From NCBI RefSeq assembly GCF_026627505.1, contig NZ_JAPNLK010000091.1, positions 1 through 32,653 on the forward strand: a stretch of 32,653 nt of DNA. The letters are read 5' to 3'. The notes beneath the pieces were generated by a model, which was not told the DNA's origin, ran no database searches, and saw only the letters and a program-made list of their open reading frames with translations. Positions 16,140 through 24,180 of this stretch are shown here, piece after piece. Positions within the stretch are counted from its first letter, which is position 1; every line of letters begins with the position of its first letter. The translations under genes and the position numbers were made by a program. This stretch comes from Streptomyces sp. H27-H5 (GTDB lineage: Bacteria; Actinomycetota; Actinomycetes; Streptomycetales; Streptomycetaceae).

Positions 16140-16144
16140 CTTCG

Positions 16145-16352
16145 TCATGCCAGGGTGATGGGGGGGCGGGCCCAGGAGGTGTGGTCGAAGGCGGAGTTGG
16201 CGTTGGCGCCCTGGCCGCCGCTGTCCGGGTTGGCGCGGACGGCGGCGTGTCCGGTGTGCAGGCCGGTGAGCAGGGCGGCCCGCCGCCCGGGGCAGGGCGG
16301 CGAGGCCCACGGCGGCCGCGGATCCGGCGAGGAAGTGACGGCGGCTGGGCAT
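16145..16352 (-). pseudogene. remnant of a Tat-exported sulfatase/phosphatase-like gene
   Basis: On the minus strand ATG 16352 has a good AGGAG six bases upstream and encodes a Tat signal, SRRHFLAGSAAAVGLAALP. Shortly after, the meaningful frame changes: the next frame reads CPGRRAALLTGLHTGHAAVR, very like the active-site segment of arylsulfatases (C/S-x-P-x-R...LLTG), then GGQGANANSAFDHTSWARP and a stop at 16145-16147. Fewer than 70 codons remain of a gene normally over 400 codons long, so signal peptide, active-site piece and tail were joined by internal deletion(s) plus a frameshift. Read in the signal frame it would run on into the msrA terminator. Not expected to make an active enzyme. 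Confidence 0.6.
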
Positions 16353-16465
16353 CGCGAACTCCTGTGGGACGGAAGGCTGGTGAGGCGATCGTCCGCACGG
16401 CGCGCCGGCAAGACCATGCACGGGGCGTGAAAAGCGTGTGACGGCGCCCGCCGGAGGACGGGCGC

Positions 16466-16639
16466 GTGTGGGCGGGGAAGCGGCCGGCGGTCCTGGAGGC
16501 GCGGATCGCCGTACGGAGCGCGGCGCGCGACCGGCTGCGCGGGGCGCTGGAACGGGCCGACCCGCCTGCGGTGGGGCAGGCGGGTCGGGCGGAGCACGCG
16601 GACGGCGCGGAGCGGCCGGACGACGCCGGACGTCCGTAG
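16466..16639 (+). CDS. possible small protein or gene remnant
   Basis: GTG 16466 follows GGAGG by eight bases and opens a 57-codon frame rich in Ala and Arg (EARIAVRSAARDRLRGALERAD) that looks helical, ending in TAG before the convergent alcohol dehydrogenase gene. No family is recognised. Given the neighbouring pseudogene it may be debris; composition alone cannot decide. The remainder of 16085-16670 holds only the terminator and the sulfatase-like remnant. Confidence 0.25.
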   Translation: MWAGKRPAVLEARIAVRSAARDRLRGALERADPPAVGQAGRAEHADGAERPDDAGRP

Positions 16640-16670
16640 GGCGCCCGGCGGCCGGATGGCGCCGGGCGGG

Positions 16671-17717
16671 TCAGATGGTCGCGGTGTCGATCACGAAGCG
16701 GTAGCGGACGTCGCTCGCCTGCACCCGGTCGTAGGCCTCGTTGATCCGGTCGGCGCCGATCAGCTCGATCTCGGCGCCCAGGCCGTGCTCGGCGCAGAAG
16801 TCCAGCATCTCCTGGGTTTCGGCGATCCCGCCGATCGAGGAGCCCGCGAGGGTCTTGCGGCCGGCGATGACGGAGAACAGGTTCAGCGAGACCGGGTCCT
16901 CCGGGGCGCCGACGTTCACGAACGCGCCGTCGACCTTGAGCAGCCGCAGGTACGTGTCGAGGGGCAGCGGCGCGGAGACGGTGGAGACGATCAGGTCGAA
17001 GGTGCCGGCGAGCTTCTCGAAGGTGGTGTCGTCGCTGGTGGCGTGGTACTCCGAGGCGCCCAGCCGGAGGCCGTCGTCCTTCTTGCGCAGGCTCTGCGAC
17101 AGGACGGTGACGTCGGCGCCCAGCGCGGAGGCGATCTTGACGCCCATGTGGCCGAGGCCGCCGAGGCCGACGATGGCGACCTTCTTGCCGGGGCCCGCGT
17201 TCCAGTGCTTGAGCGGGGAGTACAGGGTGATGCCGGCGCACAGCAGCGGGGCCGCGACGTCGAGGTCGATGCCCTCGGGGATGCGGACGGTGTAGTTCTC
17301 GTCGACGACGATGTGGGTGGAGTAGCCGCCGTAGGTGGGCTCGCCGTTCTTGTCGATCGCGTTGTACGTGCCGGTCATGCCCTTGAGGCAGTACTGCTCG
17401 AAGCCGGCCAGGCACTGCTCGCACTCGCGGCAGGAGTCGACGAAGCAGCCGACGCCGACCCGGTCGCCGACCGCGAACTTCGTGACGCCGGTGCCGACCT
17501 CGGTGACCACACCGGCTATCTCGTGGCCGGGCACCATGGGGAAGATGCCCTCGCCCCAGCCGTCGGTGGCCTGGTGGATGTCGGAGTGGCAGATGCCGGC
17601 GAACTTGATGTCGATGAGGACGTCGTGCTCGCCCACCGGGCGGCGCGGGATCGTCGTGCGCTCCAGCGGGGCCTTCGCGGCGGGAGCGGCGTAGGCGGCG
17701 ACCTGGGTGACGGACAT
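16671..17717 (-). CDS. zinc-dependent NAD(P) alcohol dehydrogenase (CAD/YahK type)
   Basis: A 348-residue medium-chain dehydrogenase that interconverts alcohols and aldehydes. The catalytic zinc site is Cys43 in GICHSDIH with His65-Glu66 in GHEIAGVV; structural zinc is held by Cys96, Cys99, Cys102 and Cys110. The Rossmann loop is VGLGGLGHMGVK, and following residues (VLSQSLRKKDDGLRLGA) resemble the NADPH-binding SxxK pattern of the cinnamyl-alcohol-dehydrogenase group. ATG 17717 follows GAGGAG. The gene is divergent from a MmyB-type regulator only 149 bases away, and the pair probably forms a regulator/target unit. Physiological substrate unknown; aldehyde detoxification is plausible. Confidence 0.92.
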   Translation of the reverse strand: MSVTQVAAYAAPAAKAPLERTTIPRRPVGEHDVLIDIKFAGICHSDIHQATDGWGEGIFPMVPGHEIAGVVTEVGTGVTKFAVGDRVGVGCFVDSCRECEQCLAGFEQYCLKGMTGTYNAIDKNGEPTYGGYSTHIVVDENYTVRIPEGIDLDVAAPLLCAGITLYSPLKHWNAGPGKKVAIVGLGGLGHMGVKIASALGADVTVLSQSLRKKDDGLRLGASEYHATSDDTTFEKLAGTFDLIVSTVSAPLPLDTYLRLLKVDGAFVNVGAPEDPVSLNLFSVIAGRKTLAGSSIGGIAETQEMLDFCAEHGLGAEIELIGADRINEAYDRVQASDVRYRFVIDTATI

Positions 17718-17854
17718 GGTGAAGCTCCTCGGACGGGGATTTCCAGCGGTATCTCCACGATGCCCCCATTCCCTCGTGTCACCCAGTCCCCTGCTGTGCC
17801 TACGACCCGTGGACCTACCACTGGCGGGGTCAGGCACACGGTTCGCGACCCGGA

Positions 17855-17869
17855 CATACTGGTTGTATG
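17855..17869 (+). promoter_or_regulatory. inverted repeat over the -10 and start codon of a leaderless regulator gene
   Basis: CATAC and GTATG flank five bases; the right half contains the ATG (17867) of the regulator. CATACT (17855-17860) is a -10-like box six bases before that ATG and there is no ribosome binding site, so the mRNA is probably leaderless and a bound regulator would block both promoter and start. Confidence 0.4.
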
Positions 17870-18745
17870 GACCAGCTTGATCAGCGAGCCGAACTGGGCG
17901 AGTTCCTGCGGAGCCGGCGGGCGCGGCTGCGCCCCGGGGACGTGGGGCTGCCCGACTACGGCCGCCACCGTCGGGTGCCCGGCCTGCGTCGGGAGGAGCT
18001 GGCGCAGCTGGCCGGGGTGTCGGTGGCGTACTACACGCGGCTGGAGCAGGGACACGGACAGAACGTGTCGGCGGAGGTGCTGGACGCGATCGCGCGGGCC
18101 CTGCGGCTGGACGACACGGAGTCGGCGCACCTGACCCATCTGGCGAGCCCGCGCACCCTCAAGCGGCGCCAGTCCCGGCGACCCCAGCAGGTCCGGCCGG
18201 AGCTGCGGACGCTGCTGGACGCGATGGAGGGCGTACCGGCCTACCTGGTGGGGCGGCGGCAGGACGTCATCGGCTGGAACCGGCTGGCCGTCGCGGTCTT
18301 CGGGGACTTCGGGGCGCTGCCGGTCGGGGAGCGGAACCTGGTGCGGCTGGTGTTCCTGGACGGCGCGACGGCGGAGCTGTACGCGGACTGGGAGTGCCGG
18401 GCCTGCGAGGTGGTCAGCAATCTGCGGATGTACGCGGGCCAGCACCCGGAGGACGAGCAGTTGTCGGCGCTGGTCGGGGAGCTGTCGGTGAAGAACGAGG
18501 AGTTCCGGCGGTTGTGGGCGGCGCACACGGTCGCGGACAAGACGCACGGCGTGAAGCGGCTGCGGCACCCGGTGGTGGGTGAGATGGACCTGCACTTCGA
18601 GACGCTGACCCTGCGGGACGACCCGGAGCAGTCGCTGGTCACCTTCCACGCCACCCCGGGGTCCCCGTCGGCGGACGCCCTGCGCCTGCTGTCGTCCTGG
18701 TCGGCGCCGGCCCACTCCCCCGTGGACGCCCCGTCGCAGAACTGA
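17867..18745 (+). CDS. XRE-family regulator with MmyB-like ligand-binding domain
   Basis: A 292-residue protein. The N-terminal helix-turn-helix lies at about 37-75 (RREELAQLAGVSVAYYTRLEQG) preceded by the typical LGEFLRSRRARLRPGDVGLP. From about 105 to 275 a MmyB-type PAS-like domain (VIGWNRLAVAVFGDF, RLVFLDG, ADWECRACEVVSNLRMYAGQHPED and HPVVGEMDLHFETL) is expected to bind a fatty-acid-like ligand. Such regulators usually control the divergent dehydrogenase or reductase gene, here the zinc alcohol dehydrogenase. ATG 17867 seems leaderless. The C-terminal tail is Ser/Pro-rich. Confidence 0.9.
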   Translation: MDQLDQRAELGEFLRSRRARLRPGDVGLPDYGRHRRVPGLRREELAQLAGVSVAYYTRLEQGHGQNVSAEVLDAIARALRLDDTESAHLTHLASPRTLKRRQSRRPQQVRPELRTLLDAMEGVPAYLVGRRQDVIGWNRLAVAVFGDFGALPVGERNLVRLVFLDGATAELYADWECRACEVVSNLRMYAGQHPEDEQLSALVGELSVKNEEFRRLWAAHTVADKTHGVKRLRHPVVGEMDLHFETLTLRDDPEQSLVTFHATPGSPSADALRLLSSWSAPAHSPVDAPSQN

Positions 18746-18804
18746 GGTACGTCCGGCCGGCCCCGCGCCTCCGCGCCCCGAGGTGCGTCCGGCCGGCCCC
18801 GCGC
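18744..18804. repeat. 36-base-period direct repeat between convergent genes
   Basis: A 25-base unit at 18744-18768 recurs at 18780-18804 with one mismatch; both contain GTCCGGCCGGCCCCGCGC. They fill the short gap between the regulator and the acetyltransferase and may act in termination by self-pairing of the GGCCGGCC core. Confidence 0.75.
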
Positions 18805-18826
18805 GCGGACGTCTGCGCGCCCCGGG

Positions 18827-19780
18827 TCACAGCGTGTGCTGGAAGATCCCCACGCCGCGTTCCCACCGGTAGCCCAGGGACTCGTTGACCGCCCGCATGG
18901 GGCCGTTCTCGTCCGCGACGGTCGTACCGATCTGCCGCAGGTCGGGGTGGCGCGCGGCCACCTCCGCCAGCATGCGGAGCTTGACGGCGCGGCCGAGGCC
19001 GTGGCCCCGGTGGGCGGAGACGACCACCGTGTCGTACTGGAGGGCGCGCGGCCCCGCCGGGTCCGTCCGGACGAGGACCGTGTACGCGGCCACCTCCCCG
19101 GCGGGGGTCACCGCCGCGACCGTGGTCAGCTCGCCGCCCCGCTCCAGGACCAGCCGCTGTACGGCCTGTACCCGCTCGGCCGTCCACGTCATCGTCTGCT
19201 CGTCCATGTCCCCGCTCGGCGCGTCCTCCATCGCCGCGTGGGCCACGGCCACCGCCGGCGCCCACGCGTCGGGGACGACGCCGGGCCAGCACAGCAGCTC
19301 GTAGCCGGGGGTGGCCGGTATCGCGGCGGGCCCGGCCACGTCCTGGACGTACCAGGCCATCCGCAGCACGTTCTCGAAGCCGAGGGACTCGGCGAACGCC
19401 CGACCCGGTCCTTCGAGGTCGACGAGCACGGAGACGGAGGTGCGGTCGCGCGCGAGGAGTTCGGCCCGGACCCGCTCCCACAGGGCGGTGCCCACGCCCC
19501 GCCGGCGCGCCTCGGGGCGCACCGTCAGCACGTCCAGGAACGCGGTGTGCATGTTGCCCTCGTCGGTGAACAGGAGCAGGCCCGCGACGCCGTCCCCGTC
19601 GTCCGTCGTCCAGAACGCGTTCCGGCCCCGGGCCGGCGGCACCCGGAGCCGGCCGGCCACCTCCGCGCGGGAGGGCGCCGGCAGCCCCGGCTGGTCGGTG
19701 GTCGTGGCGGCGGTCAGGACCGCGTGCCAGGAGTCCACCTCGGTGTCGGACGGGGGTGGGGCCACGGGTCGGATCGTCAT
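18827..19780 (-). CDS. tandem GNAT N-acetyltransferase
   Basis: A 317-residue protein with two GNAT folds. The first has the acetyl-CoA motif RRRGVG (92-97) within LDVLTVRPEARRRGVGTALW; the second has RGHGLG (258-263) in VVVSAHRGHGLGRAVK and a following NESLGYRWE. This double arrangement resembles mycothiol synthase (MshD) and many antibiotic or unknown-substrate acetyltransferases; overall similarity to MshD is not obvious to me, so the substrate stays open. ATG 19780 lies seven bases after TAGGGT (minus strand, 19793-19788), a common -10, so the gene is likely leaderless. Confidence 0.85.
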   Translation of the reverse strand: MTIRPVAPPPSDTEVDSWHAVLTAATTTDQPGLPAPSRAEVAGRLRVPPARGRNAFWTTDDGDGVAGLLLFTDEGNMHTAFLDVLTVRPEARRRGVGTALWERVRAELLARDRTSVSVLVDLEGPGRAFAESLGFENVLRMAWYVQDVAGPAAIPATPGYELLCWPGVVPDAWAPAVAVAHAAMEDAPSGDMDEQTMTWTAERVQAVQRLVLERGGELTTVAAVTPAGEVAAYTVLVRTDPAGPRALQYDTVVVSAHRGHGLGRAVKLRMLAEVAARHPDLRQIGTTVADENGPMRAVNESLGYRWERGVGIFQHTL

Positions 19781-19807
19781 GATCGGGACCCTAGCCGGGG
19801 CTGCCGC

Positions 19808-20211
19808 CGGGTGCTCAGGGGTTTTCCGTCACCGTCACCCGGCCTTTGCGGATCGTTGCCGCCCGCCGCACCCGCCGTGCCGCCTCCGGAGGTGCCCGGC
19901 TTCGCGCCCGTACCGCCCTGGGCCCGGCGCAACTCGCCGTGCTTGAACTGGCCGTTGACCTTCGTCACCTGGAGGCTGAGCCCGCCCACCGCGTGGGCGA
20001 CCCCGTCCTGGGCGGCGACCTTGGCCACGGTGGTGGAGTCGAGCGTCTGGAAGCCCTGCGGCATCACCAGGTCGCGGCTCTGTTCGGTGCCGGCGCCCTC
20101 CTCGCCCTCGCCCTGGGCGCGCCCTCCTCCGGCGGGCTCTGGGCCTTGGTGACGGTCATGTCGGTGCCGAGGCCGTGGAGCGACTGGAGGACCGCGCCCT
20201 GCGGTCGGATG
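19808..20211 (-). pseudogene. broken fragment of an ABC transporter permease (MacB/FtsX-type extracytoplasmic part)
   Basis: On the minus strand one frame reads LLIRPQGAVLQSLHGLGTDMTVTKAQSP and then runs to a stop; a different frame continues LVMPQGFQTLD and VAHAVGGLSLQVTKVNGQFK followed by a Gly-rich tail. Together they resemble the beta-rich region of SalY/MacB-type permeases as I remember them. The frame changes around a Glu/Gly-rich repeat (about 20085-20130), and both ends are missing, including all membrane helices, so this is a decayed remnant. It fills most of the 19781-20350 gap. Family assignment is tentative. Confidence 0.45.
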
Positions 20212-20251
20212 AGAAGGAACCCACGCCGCCACGCGACGACACGCGGCGACG

Positions 20252-20279
20252 GGCGACGACAGACGACGACAGACGACGG
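20252..20279. repeat. short tandem repeat, period 10
   Basis: Nearly three copies of AGACGACGAC beside the ABC permease remnant and the L,D-transpeptidase terminator; a likely slippage site. Confidence 0.6.
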
Positions 20280-20319
20280 ACGGCGGGAAACCCGTGTGGG
20301 TTTCCCGCCGTCCGTCGTC
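20272..20319 (-). terminator. terminator of the L,D-transpeptidase gene
   Basis: Perfect 22-base arms (20272-20293, 20298-20319) with loop GTGT, about 30 bases after the stop codon of the minus-strand gene. Confidence 0.85.
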
Positions 20320-20350
20320 GTCCGCGCGTCAGTTCAGGTCGTACACGGCG

Positions 20351-21598
20351 TCAGGAGGCCGCGCCCGCCTTCCACTCCGCCCAGCTCATGTTCCAGCCGT
20401 TGAGGCCGTTGTCCGGCTTGATGGTCTTGTCCGGGGAGTTGACCACGTCGACCACGTCGCCGATCAGCGAGTTGTCGAAGAACCACGAGCCGGGGGTGTT
20501 CGGGTCGTTGGCGCCCTGGGCGTCGTTGAGACCGACACAGCCGTGGCTGGTGTTGACCTTGCCGAAGATCGAGTCGGCGCCCCAGTAGTTGCCGTGGATG
20601 AAGGTGCCCGAGGTGGACAGCCGCATCGCGTGCGGGACGTCCTTGATGTCGTACTCGCCCTTGCCGTCGCCGTCCTTGAAGCCGACGGTGGCGCCGTCCA
20701 TCCGGGTCTCCTTGAACTTCTCGGAGATCACCATCTTGCCGTTGTACGTCGGGTTGTCCGGGGACCCCGCCGAGATCGGGATGGTCTTGAGGACCGCGCC
20801 GTCACGGGTGACCGTCATCTGCTTGGTCTTCGCGTCTACCTTGGAGACCTGGCTCCGGCCGATCTTGAAGGAGACGGTCTTGTTCTGGACGCCCTGGACG
20901 CCGGGCGCCCCCTTCACGCCCTCCAGCGCCAGCTTCAGCGTGACGGTGGAGTTCGCCTTCCAGTACTCCTCCGGACGGAAGTCCAGCCGCTGCGAGCCGA
21001 ACCAGTGGCCGACGACTTCCTGGCCGCTGCTGGAGGAGACGTTGATGGCCGCCTGGACGGCCTTCTGGTCCTTGATCGGCTTGTTGAAGGTGATCGAGAC
21101 CGGCATGCCCACGCCGACGGTCTGGCCGTCGTCCGGGATGAACGAGCCGACGAAGCTGTTCTCCGGGGAGACGGTGGTGAAGGAGGCGTTCTCGTGCGCC
21201 TCCTTGCCGGCCTCGTCCTTGGCGGTCGCCGACAGGGCGTACTTGGTGGAGCGCTTGAGCGCCCCGTCCGGCTTCCAGCTCTTGCCGTCGCCGGCGATCT
21301 TGCCGGGGACGACCGTGCCCTCCGTGGTCTTCAGCTCGACCTTGGTGAGCGTGCCGTCACTGACGGCGACCTTGGTCGCGTCGTTCAGGCCGATGTTGGT
21401 GGCGCCGTCCTTGGGCGTGATGGCTATTCGGGCCTTGGAGCTGTCCTTGGCCGCCGCGGCGTCCACGTCCGCCTGCGACTTGCCGGTCTCCGTGCCGCCC
21501 GCCTTCGGGTCGCTGTCTCCGCCGCCGTTGCAGGCCGAGAGCACCAATACGCCACCGAGCACGGCGGAAACGGCCACCAGGGACCTCTTCCTCCGCAT
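20351..21598 (-). CDS. L,D-transpeptidase lipoprotein (YkuD domain with Ig-like domains)
   Basis: A 415-residue cell-wall enzyme that forms 3-3 crosslinks in peptidoglycan, or attaches proteins to it. The lipobox LSAC places the lipid on Cys23, after MRRKRS and a hydrophobic stretch. Two Ig-like domains follow (about 45-260; KPIKDQKAVQAAINV is typical), then the YkuD domain with HGNYWG and catalytic Cys354 in TSHGCVGL. The C-terminal WNMSWAEWKAG tail is typical of mycobacterial LdtMt2-like enzymes. ATG 21598 follows GAGGA at four bases; ATG 21625 would put a charged extension before the signal. Resistant to classical beta-lactams by family. Confidence 0.94.
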   Translation of the reverse strand: MRRKRSLVAVSAVLGGVLVLSACNGGGDSDPKAGGTETGKSQADVDAAAAKDSSKARIAITPKDGATNIGLNDATKVAVSDGTLTKVELKTTEGTVVPGKIAGDGKSWKPDGALKRSTKYALSATAKDEAGKEAHENASFTTVSPENSFVGSFIPDDGQTVGVGMPVSITFNKPIKDQKAVQAAINVSSSSGQEVVGHWFGSQRLDFRPEEYWKANSTVTLKLALEGVKGAPGVQGVQNKTVSFKIGRSQVSKVDAKTKQMTVTRDGAVLKTIPISAGSPDNPTYNGKMVISEKFKETRMDGATVGFKDGDGKGEYDIKDVPHAMRLSTSGTFIHGNYWGADSIFGKVNTSHGCVGLNDAQGANDPNTPGSWFFDNSLIGDVVDVVNSPDKTIKPDNGLNGWNMSWAEWKAGAAS

Positions 21599-21681
21599 GC
21601 TGTCCGTCCTCACACGCCACTCCATCGTTGCCGGAACCCCCGAGCTCCACCCGACTGCCGCCGGGCGGTATTCCTACCGGA

Positions 21682-21701
21682 CAGGGGGGCACGCCCCCCT
21701 G
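21682..21701 (-). terminator. hairpin between the acidic protein gene and the L,D-transpeptidase gene
   Basis: CAGGGGGGC and GCCCCCCTG pair perfectly over two bases. It lies 71 bases past the stop at 21772 and about 85 bases before ATG 21598, so it is a terminator of the former or part of the leader of the latter. Confidence 0.5.
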
Positions 21702-21771
21702 CCACGGATCAACAACGCTCAAACGACCCTGTTCGGTTCCACATCCGGTTCGAATGTGTGCAACCCCACGG

Positions 21772-22116
21772 TCACGCGTTGTCGGTCGGCTCTTCGTCGT
21801 GGTCCCCATCTTCCTCGTCCAGGTCCCACTCCAGGGACTCGGGGTCGTATTCGGCGGGCTCGCTGCTCCAGGAGGCCTGCGCGAGTTCCACTCCGGGGAT
21901 GCCCGTGACCAGGTCAGTGGGGTCGACGAGGTAGGCCAGGGCCTCCGACTCGTCGTCGCGTACCGCCGCCTCCGCGTGCCCGCGCTCCTCGTCCGGCATG
22001 AACTCGTCGGCCTTGATGTGGGCGTGCGCCGCTCCGGTCAGTGCCGTGGTGTCGGTCACTTCGAGGACCAAATCCACCCGAAGTCGTACGTACCGTGATG
22101 TCTCAGAAGGGTTCAT
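21772..22116 (-). CDS. small acidic protein of unknown function
   Basis: A 114-residue protein. It starts RYVRLRVDLVLEVTDTTAL, a likely beta hairpin, has an alpha/beta middle (IKADEFMPDEERGHAEAAVRDD) and ends in a strongly acidic tail from about residue 88 (EYDPESLEWDLDEEDGD). I know no family function, but I recall a conserved homologue beside the L,D-transpeptidase gene in S. coelicolor. No ribosome binding site precedes ATG 22116; TTACTC about 12 bases upstream could be a -10, making it leaderless. Confidence 0.7.
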   Translation of the reverse strand: MNPSETSRYVRLRVDLVLEVTDTTALTGAAHAHIKADEFMPDEERGHAEAAVRDDESEALAYLVDPTDLVTGIPGVELAQASWSSEPAEYDPESLEWDLDEEDGDHDEEPTDNA

Positions 22117-22223
22117 ACGACGGAGAGTAAGCCCGTGGCCGCCCCGACTTTCCCACGACCCGCCCCTTTCACTAGCATCGGCGCACACGGCCAATTCGCT
22201 GCTGCCACAAGGGGGATCGCACC

Positions 22224-22538
22224 GTGTCCGCACGTCGACCGCTGCTCACCGCTCTCGGAGCGACCACCCTCCTCGCCGCCCTCTGGTTCGTGCCGTCGGC
22301 CAATGCCACCGCACCAGGACAAGCGTCGGGATCCTCCGGGGCGCCCGCCCCCGCCAACACGGGCACGATCACGTCCTCCGACATGGTCGTGAACCACGCG
22401 GAACCCCAGGAGGCCGTTCTCGCCCTCGCCGACACCGGCAGTATCGACACCACCCCCTACCTGATGGGCGGCACCCTCTTCCTGGGGCTCGGAGCGGGGT
22501 TCGTGACCTTCTCCGTACACCGCTCCCGCGCCGAGTAG
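22224..22538 (+). CDS. putative class E sortase substrate (LAxTG cell-wall protein)
   Basis: A 104-residue secreted protein. Residues 1-29 are a signal peptide (SARRPLLTA..., hydrophobic core, ANATA cleavage site). A Ser/Pro/Ala-rich mature part of only about 40 residues follows. LADTG at 68-72 matches the LAxTG motif of class E sortases of high-GC Gram-positives, followed by a hydrophobic segment (about 80-97) and the basic tail HRSRAE. The mature part would be only some 43 residues after sorting, so it may be a spacer, peptide display or morphogenetic factor. GTG 22224 follows AGGGGG. Confidence 0.7.
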   Translation: MSARRPLLTALGATTLLAALWFVPSANATAPGQASGSSGAPAPANTGTITSSDMVVNHAEPQEAVLALADTGSIDTTPYLMGGTLFLGLGAGFVTFSVHRSRAE

Positions 22539-22556
22539 GGCCGTTCGAAGACGCGA

Positions 22557-22596
22557 AAGGGCCGCGCTCCGGGGGATCGCCCCGGGCGCGGCCCTT
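22557..22596. terminator. bidirectional terminator between the sortase substrate and hutH
   Basis: AAGGGCCGCG and CGCGGCCCTT plus an inner CCGGGG/CCCCGG with one bulged base. It lies between convergent genes. Confidence 0.75.
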
Positions 22597-22632
22597 CGTC
22601 GTACTGTCGCCGGTCGGGCGAGCCGTGACGGG

Positions 22633-24180
22633 TCAGGCGAGCGGACCGGTCACCGTTTCGACCGCCTCGACGAGGGCGCCCGATCGGACGAACGCGTCGG
22701 CGGCGGCCAGGTCGGGGGCGAGGAAACGATCCGGCCCGGGGCCCTGGACGCCCGCCGCGCGGGCGGCCGCGATGGCGGCCCGGCTCGCCGGGGCCGCGGT
22801 GAGCCCGTGGCGCAGCTCGATGGCCCGGGAGGCCGCGTACAGCTCGATGGCGACGATCCGGGTCAGGTTGTCGACGGCCGTACGAAGCTTGCGCGCGGCC
22901 GACCAGCCCATGGAGACGTGGTCCTCCTGCATGGCGGAGGAGGGGATCGAGTCGGCGGACGCGGGCACCGCGAGCCGCTTCATCTCGCTGACCAGGGCGG
23001 CCTGCGTGTACTGGGCGATCATCAGGCCCGAGTCCACGCCGGCGTCGTCCGCGAGGAAGGGCGGCAGGCCGTGCGAGCGGTTCTTGTCGAGCAGCCGGTC
23101 GGTGCGCCGTTCGGCGATGGAGCCGAGGTCGGCGGCGGCGATGGCCAGGAAGTCCAGGACGTACGCGACGGGGGCGCCGTGGAAGTTGCCGTTGGACTCC
23201 ACACGACCGTCGGGCAGCACCACCGGGTTGTCGACGGCGGCGGCCAGTTCCCGGGAGGCGACCAGGGCGGCGTGCGCCATGGTGTCGCGGCCCGCGCCGG
23301 CGACCTGCGGGGCGCAGCGCACCGAGTAGGCGTCCTGGACGCGCGGGGCGGACTCCTCCTGGAAGTGGCCGGTGAGCCCGGAGCCCTTCAGGACGGCGGC
23401 CATGTTGGCGGCGGAGGCGCCCTGGCCCGGGTGCGGGCGGATGGTGTGCAGCTCGGGGGCGAGGACCTTCTCGGAACCGAGCAGCGCCTCCAGCGTCAGC
23501 GCGGCGGTGATGTCGGCGGACGTGTACAGCTTGGCGAGGTCCGCGAGGGCCATGACCAGCATGCCGAGCATGCCGTCGGTGCCGTTGAGGAGGGCGAGCC
23601 CCTCCTTCTCGCGCAGCTCGACCGGCTCGATCCCGGCCTCGGCGAGCAGCTCGCCGGCGGGCCGGACGGACCCGTCGGGGCCCTCGGCGTCGCCCTCGCC
23701 CATGAGCGCGAGCGCGCAGTGGGACAGCGGTGCGAGGTCGCCGGAGCACCCGAGGGAGCCGTACTCGTGGACGACGGGGGTGATCCCGGCGTTGAGCACG
23801 TCCACCATGGTCTGGGCGACGGAGGGGCGTACGCCGGTGTGTCCGGAGGCGACGGTCTTCAGCCGCAGGAACATCAGGGCGCGCACGACCTCCCGCTCGA
23901 CGCGCGGGCCCATGCCGGCGGCGTGCGAGCGGACGATGTTGCGCTGGAGCTGCGCGCGCAGCTCGGGGCTGATGTGCCGGGAGGCGAGGGCGCCGAACCC
24001 GGTGGACACCCCGTAGACCGGCTCGGGCTTGGCGGCGAGCGCGTCGACGATCTCGCGGGCGCGGGCCAGGGCGTCGAGGGCCTCGCCGGACAGCTCGACG
24101 CGCGCGTTGCCGCGGGCGACGGCGATGACGTCCTCGGCGGTGGTCCCGGACGTCCCCACCACGACAGTGTGCATATCCAT
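22633..24180 (-). CDS. hutH: histidine ammonia-lyase
   Basis: A 515-residue MIO enzyme removing ammonia from histidine to give urocanate, the first step of histidine use. The MIO cofactor forms from the Cys145-Ser146-Gly147 tripeptide in GSLGCSGDLAPLSH; most bacterial enzymes have Ala there, and as I recall Streptomyces HutH has Cys. YGVSTGFGAL (56-65) holds the catalytic Tyr; RVQDAYSVRCAPQ and NGNFHGAP are further active-site loops. The length matches S. griseus HutH (about 514). ATG 24180 is preferred; GTG 24189 and ATG 24174 are alternatives. No other hut genes are adjacent, as is usual in this genus. Confidence 0.95.
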   Translation of the reverse strand: MDMHTVVVGTSGTTAEDVIAVARGNARVELSGEALDALARAREIVDALAAKPEPVYGVSTGFGALASRHISPELRAQLQRNIVRSHAAGMGPRVEREVVRALMFLRLKTVASGHTGVRPSVAQTMVDVLNAGITPVVHEYGSLGCSGDLAPLSHCALALMGEGDAEGPDGSVRPAGELLAEAGIEPVELREKEGLALLNGTDGMLGMLVMALADLAKLYTSADITAALTLEALLGSEKVLAPELHTIRPHPGQGASAANMAAVLKGSGLTGHFQEESAPRVQDAYSVRCAPQVAGAGRDTMAHAALVASRELAAAVDNPVVLPDGRVESNGNFHGAPVAYVLDFLAIAAADLGSIAERRTDRLLDKNRSHGLPPFLADDAGVDSGLMIAQYTQAALVSEMKRLAVPASADSIPSSAMQEDHVSMGWSAARKLRTAVDNLTRIVAIELYAASRAIELRHGLTAAPASRAAIAAARAAGVQGPGPDRFLAPDLAAADAFVRSGALVEAVETVTGPLA

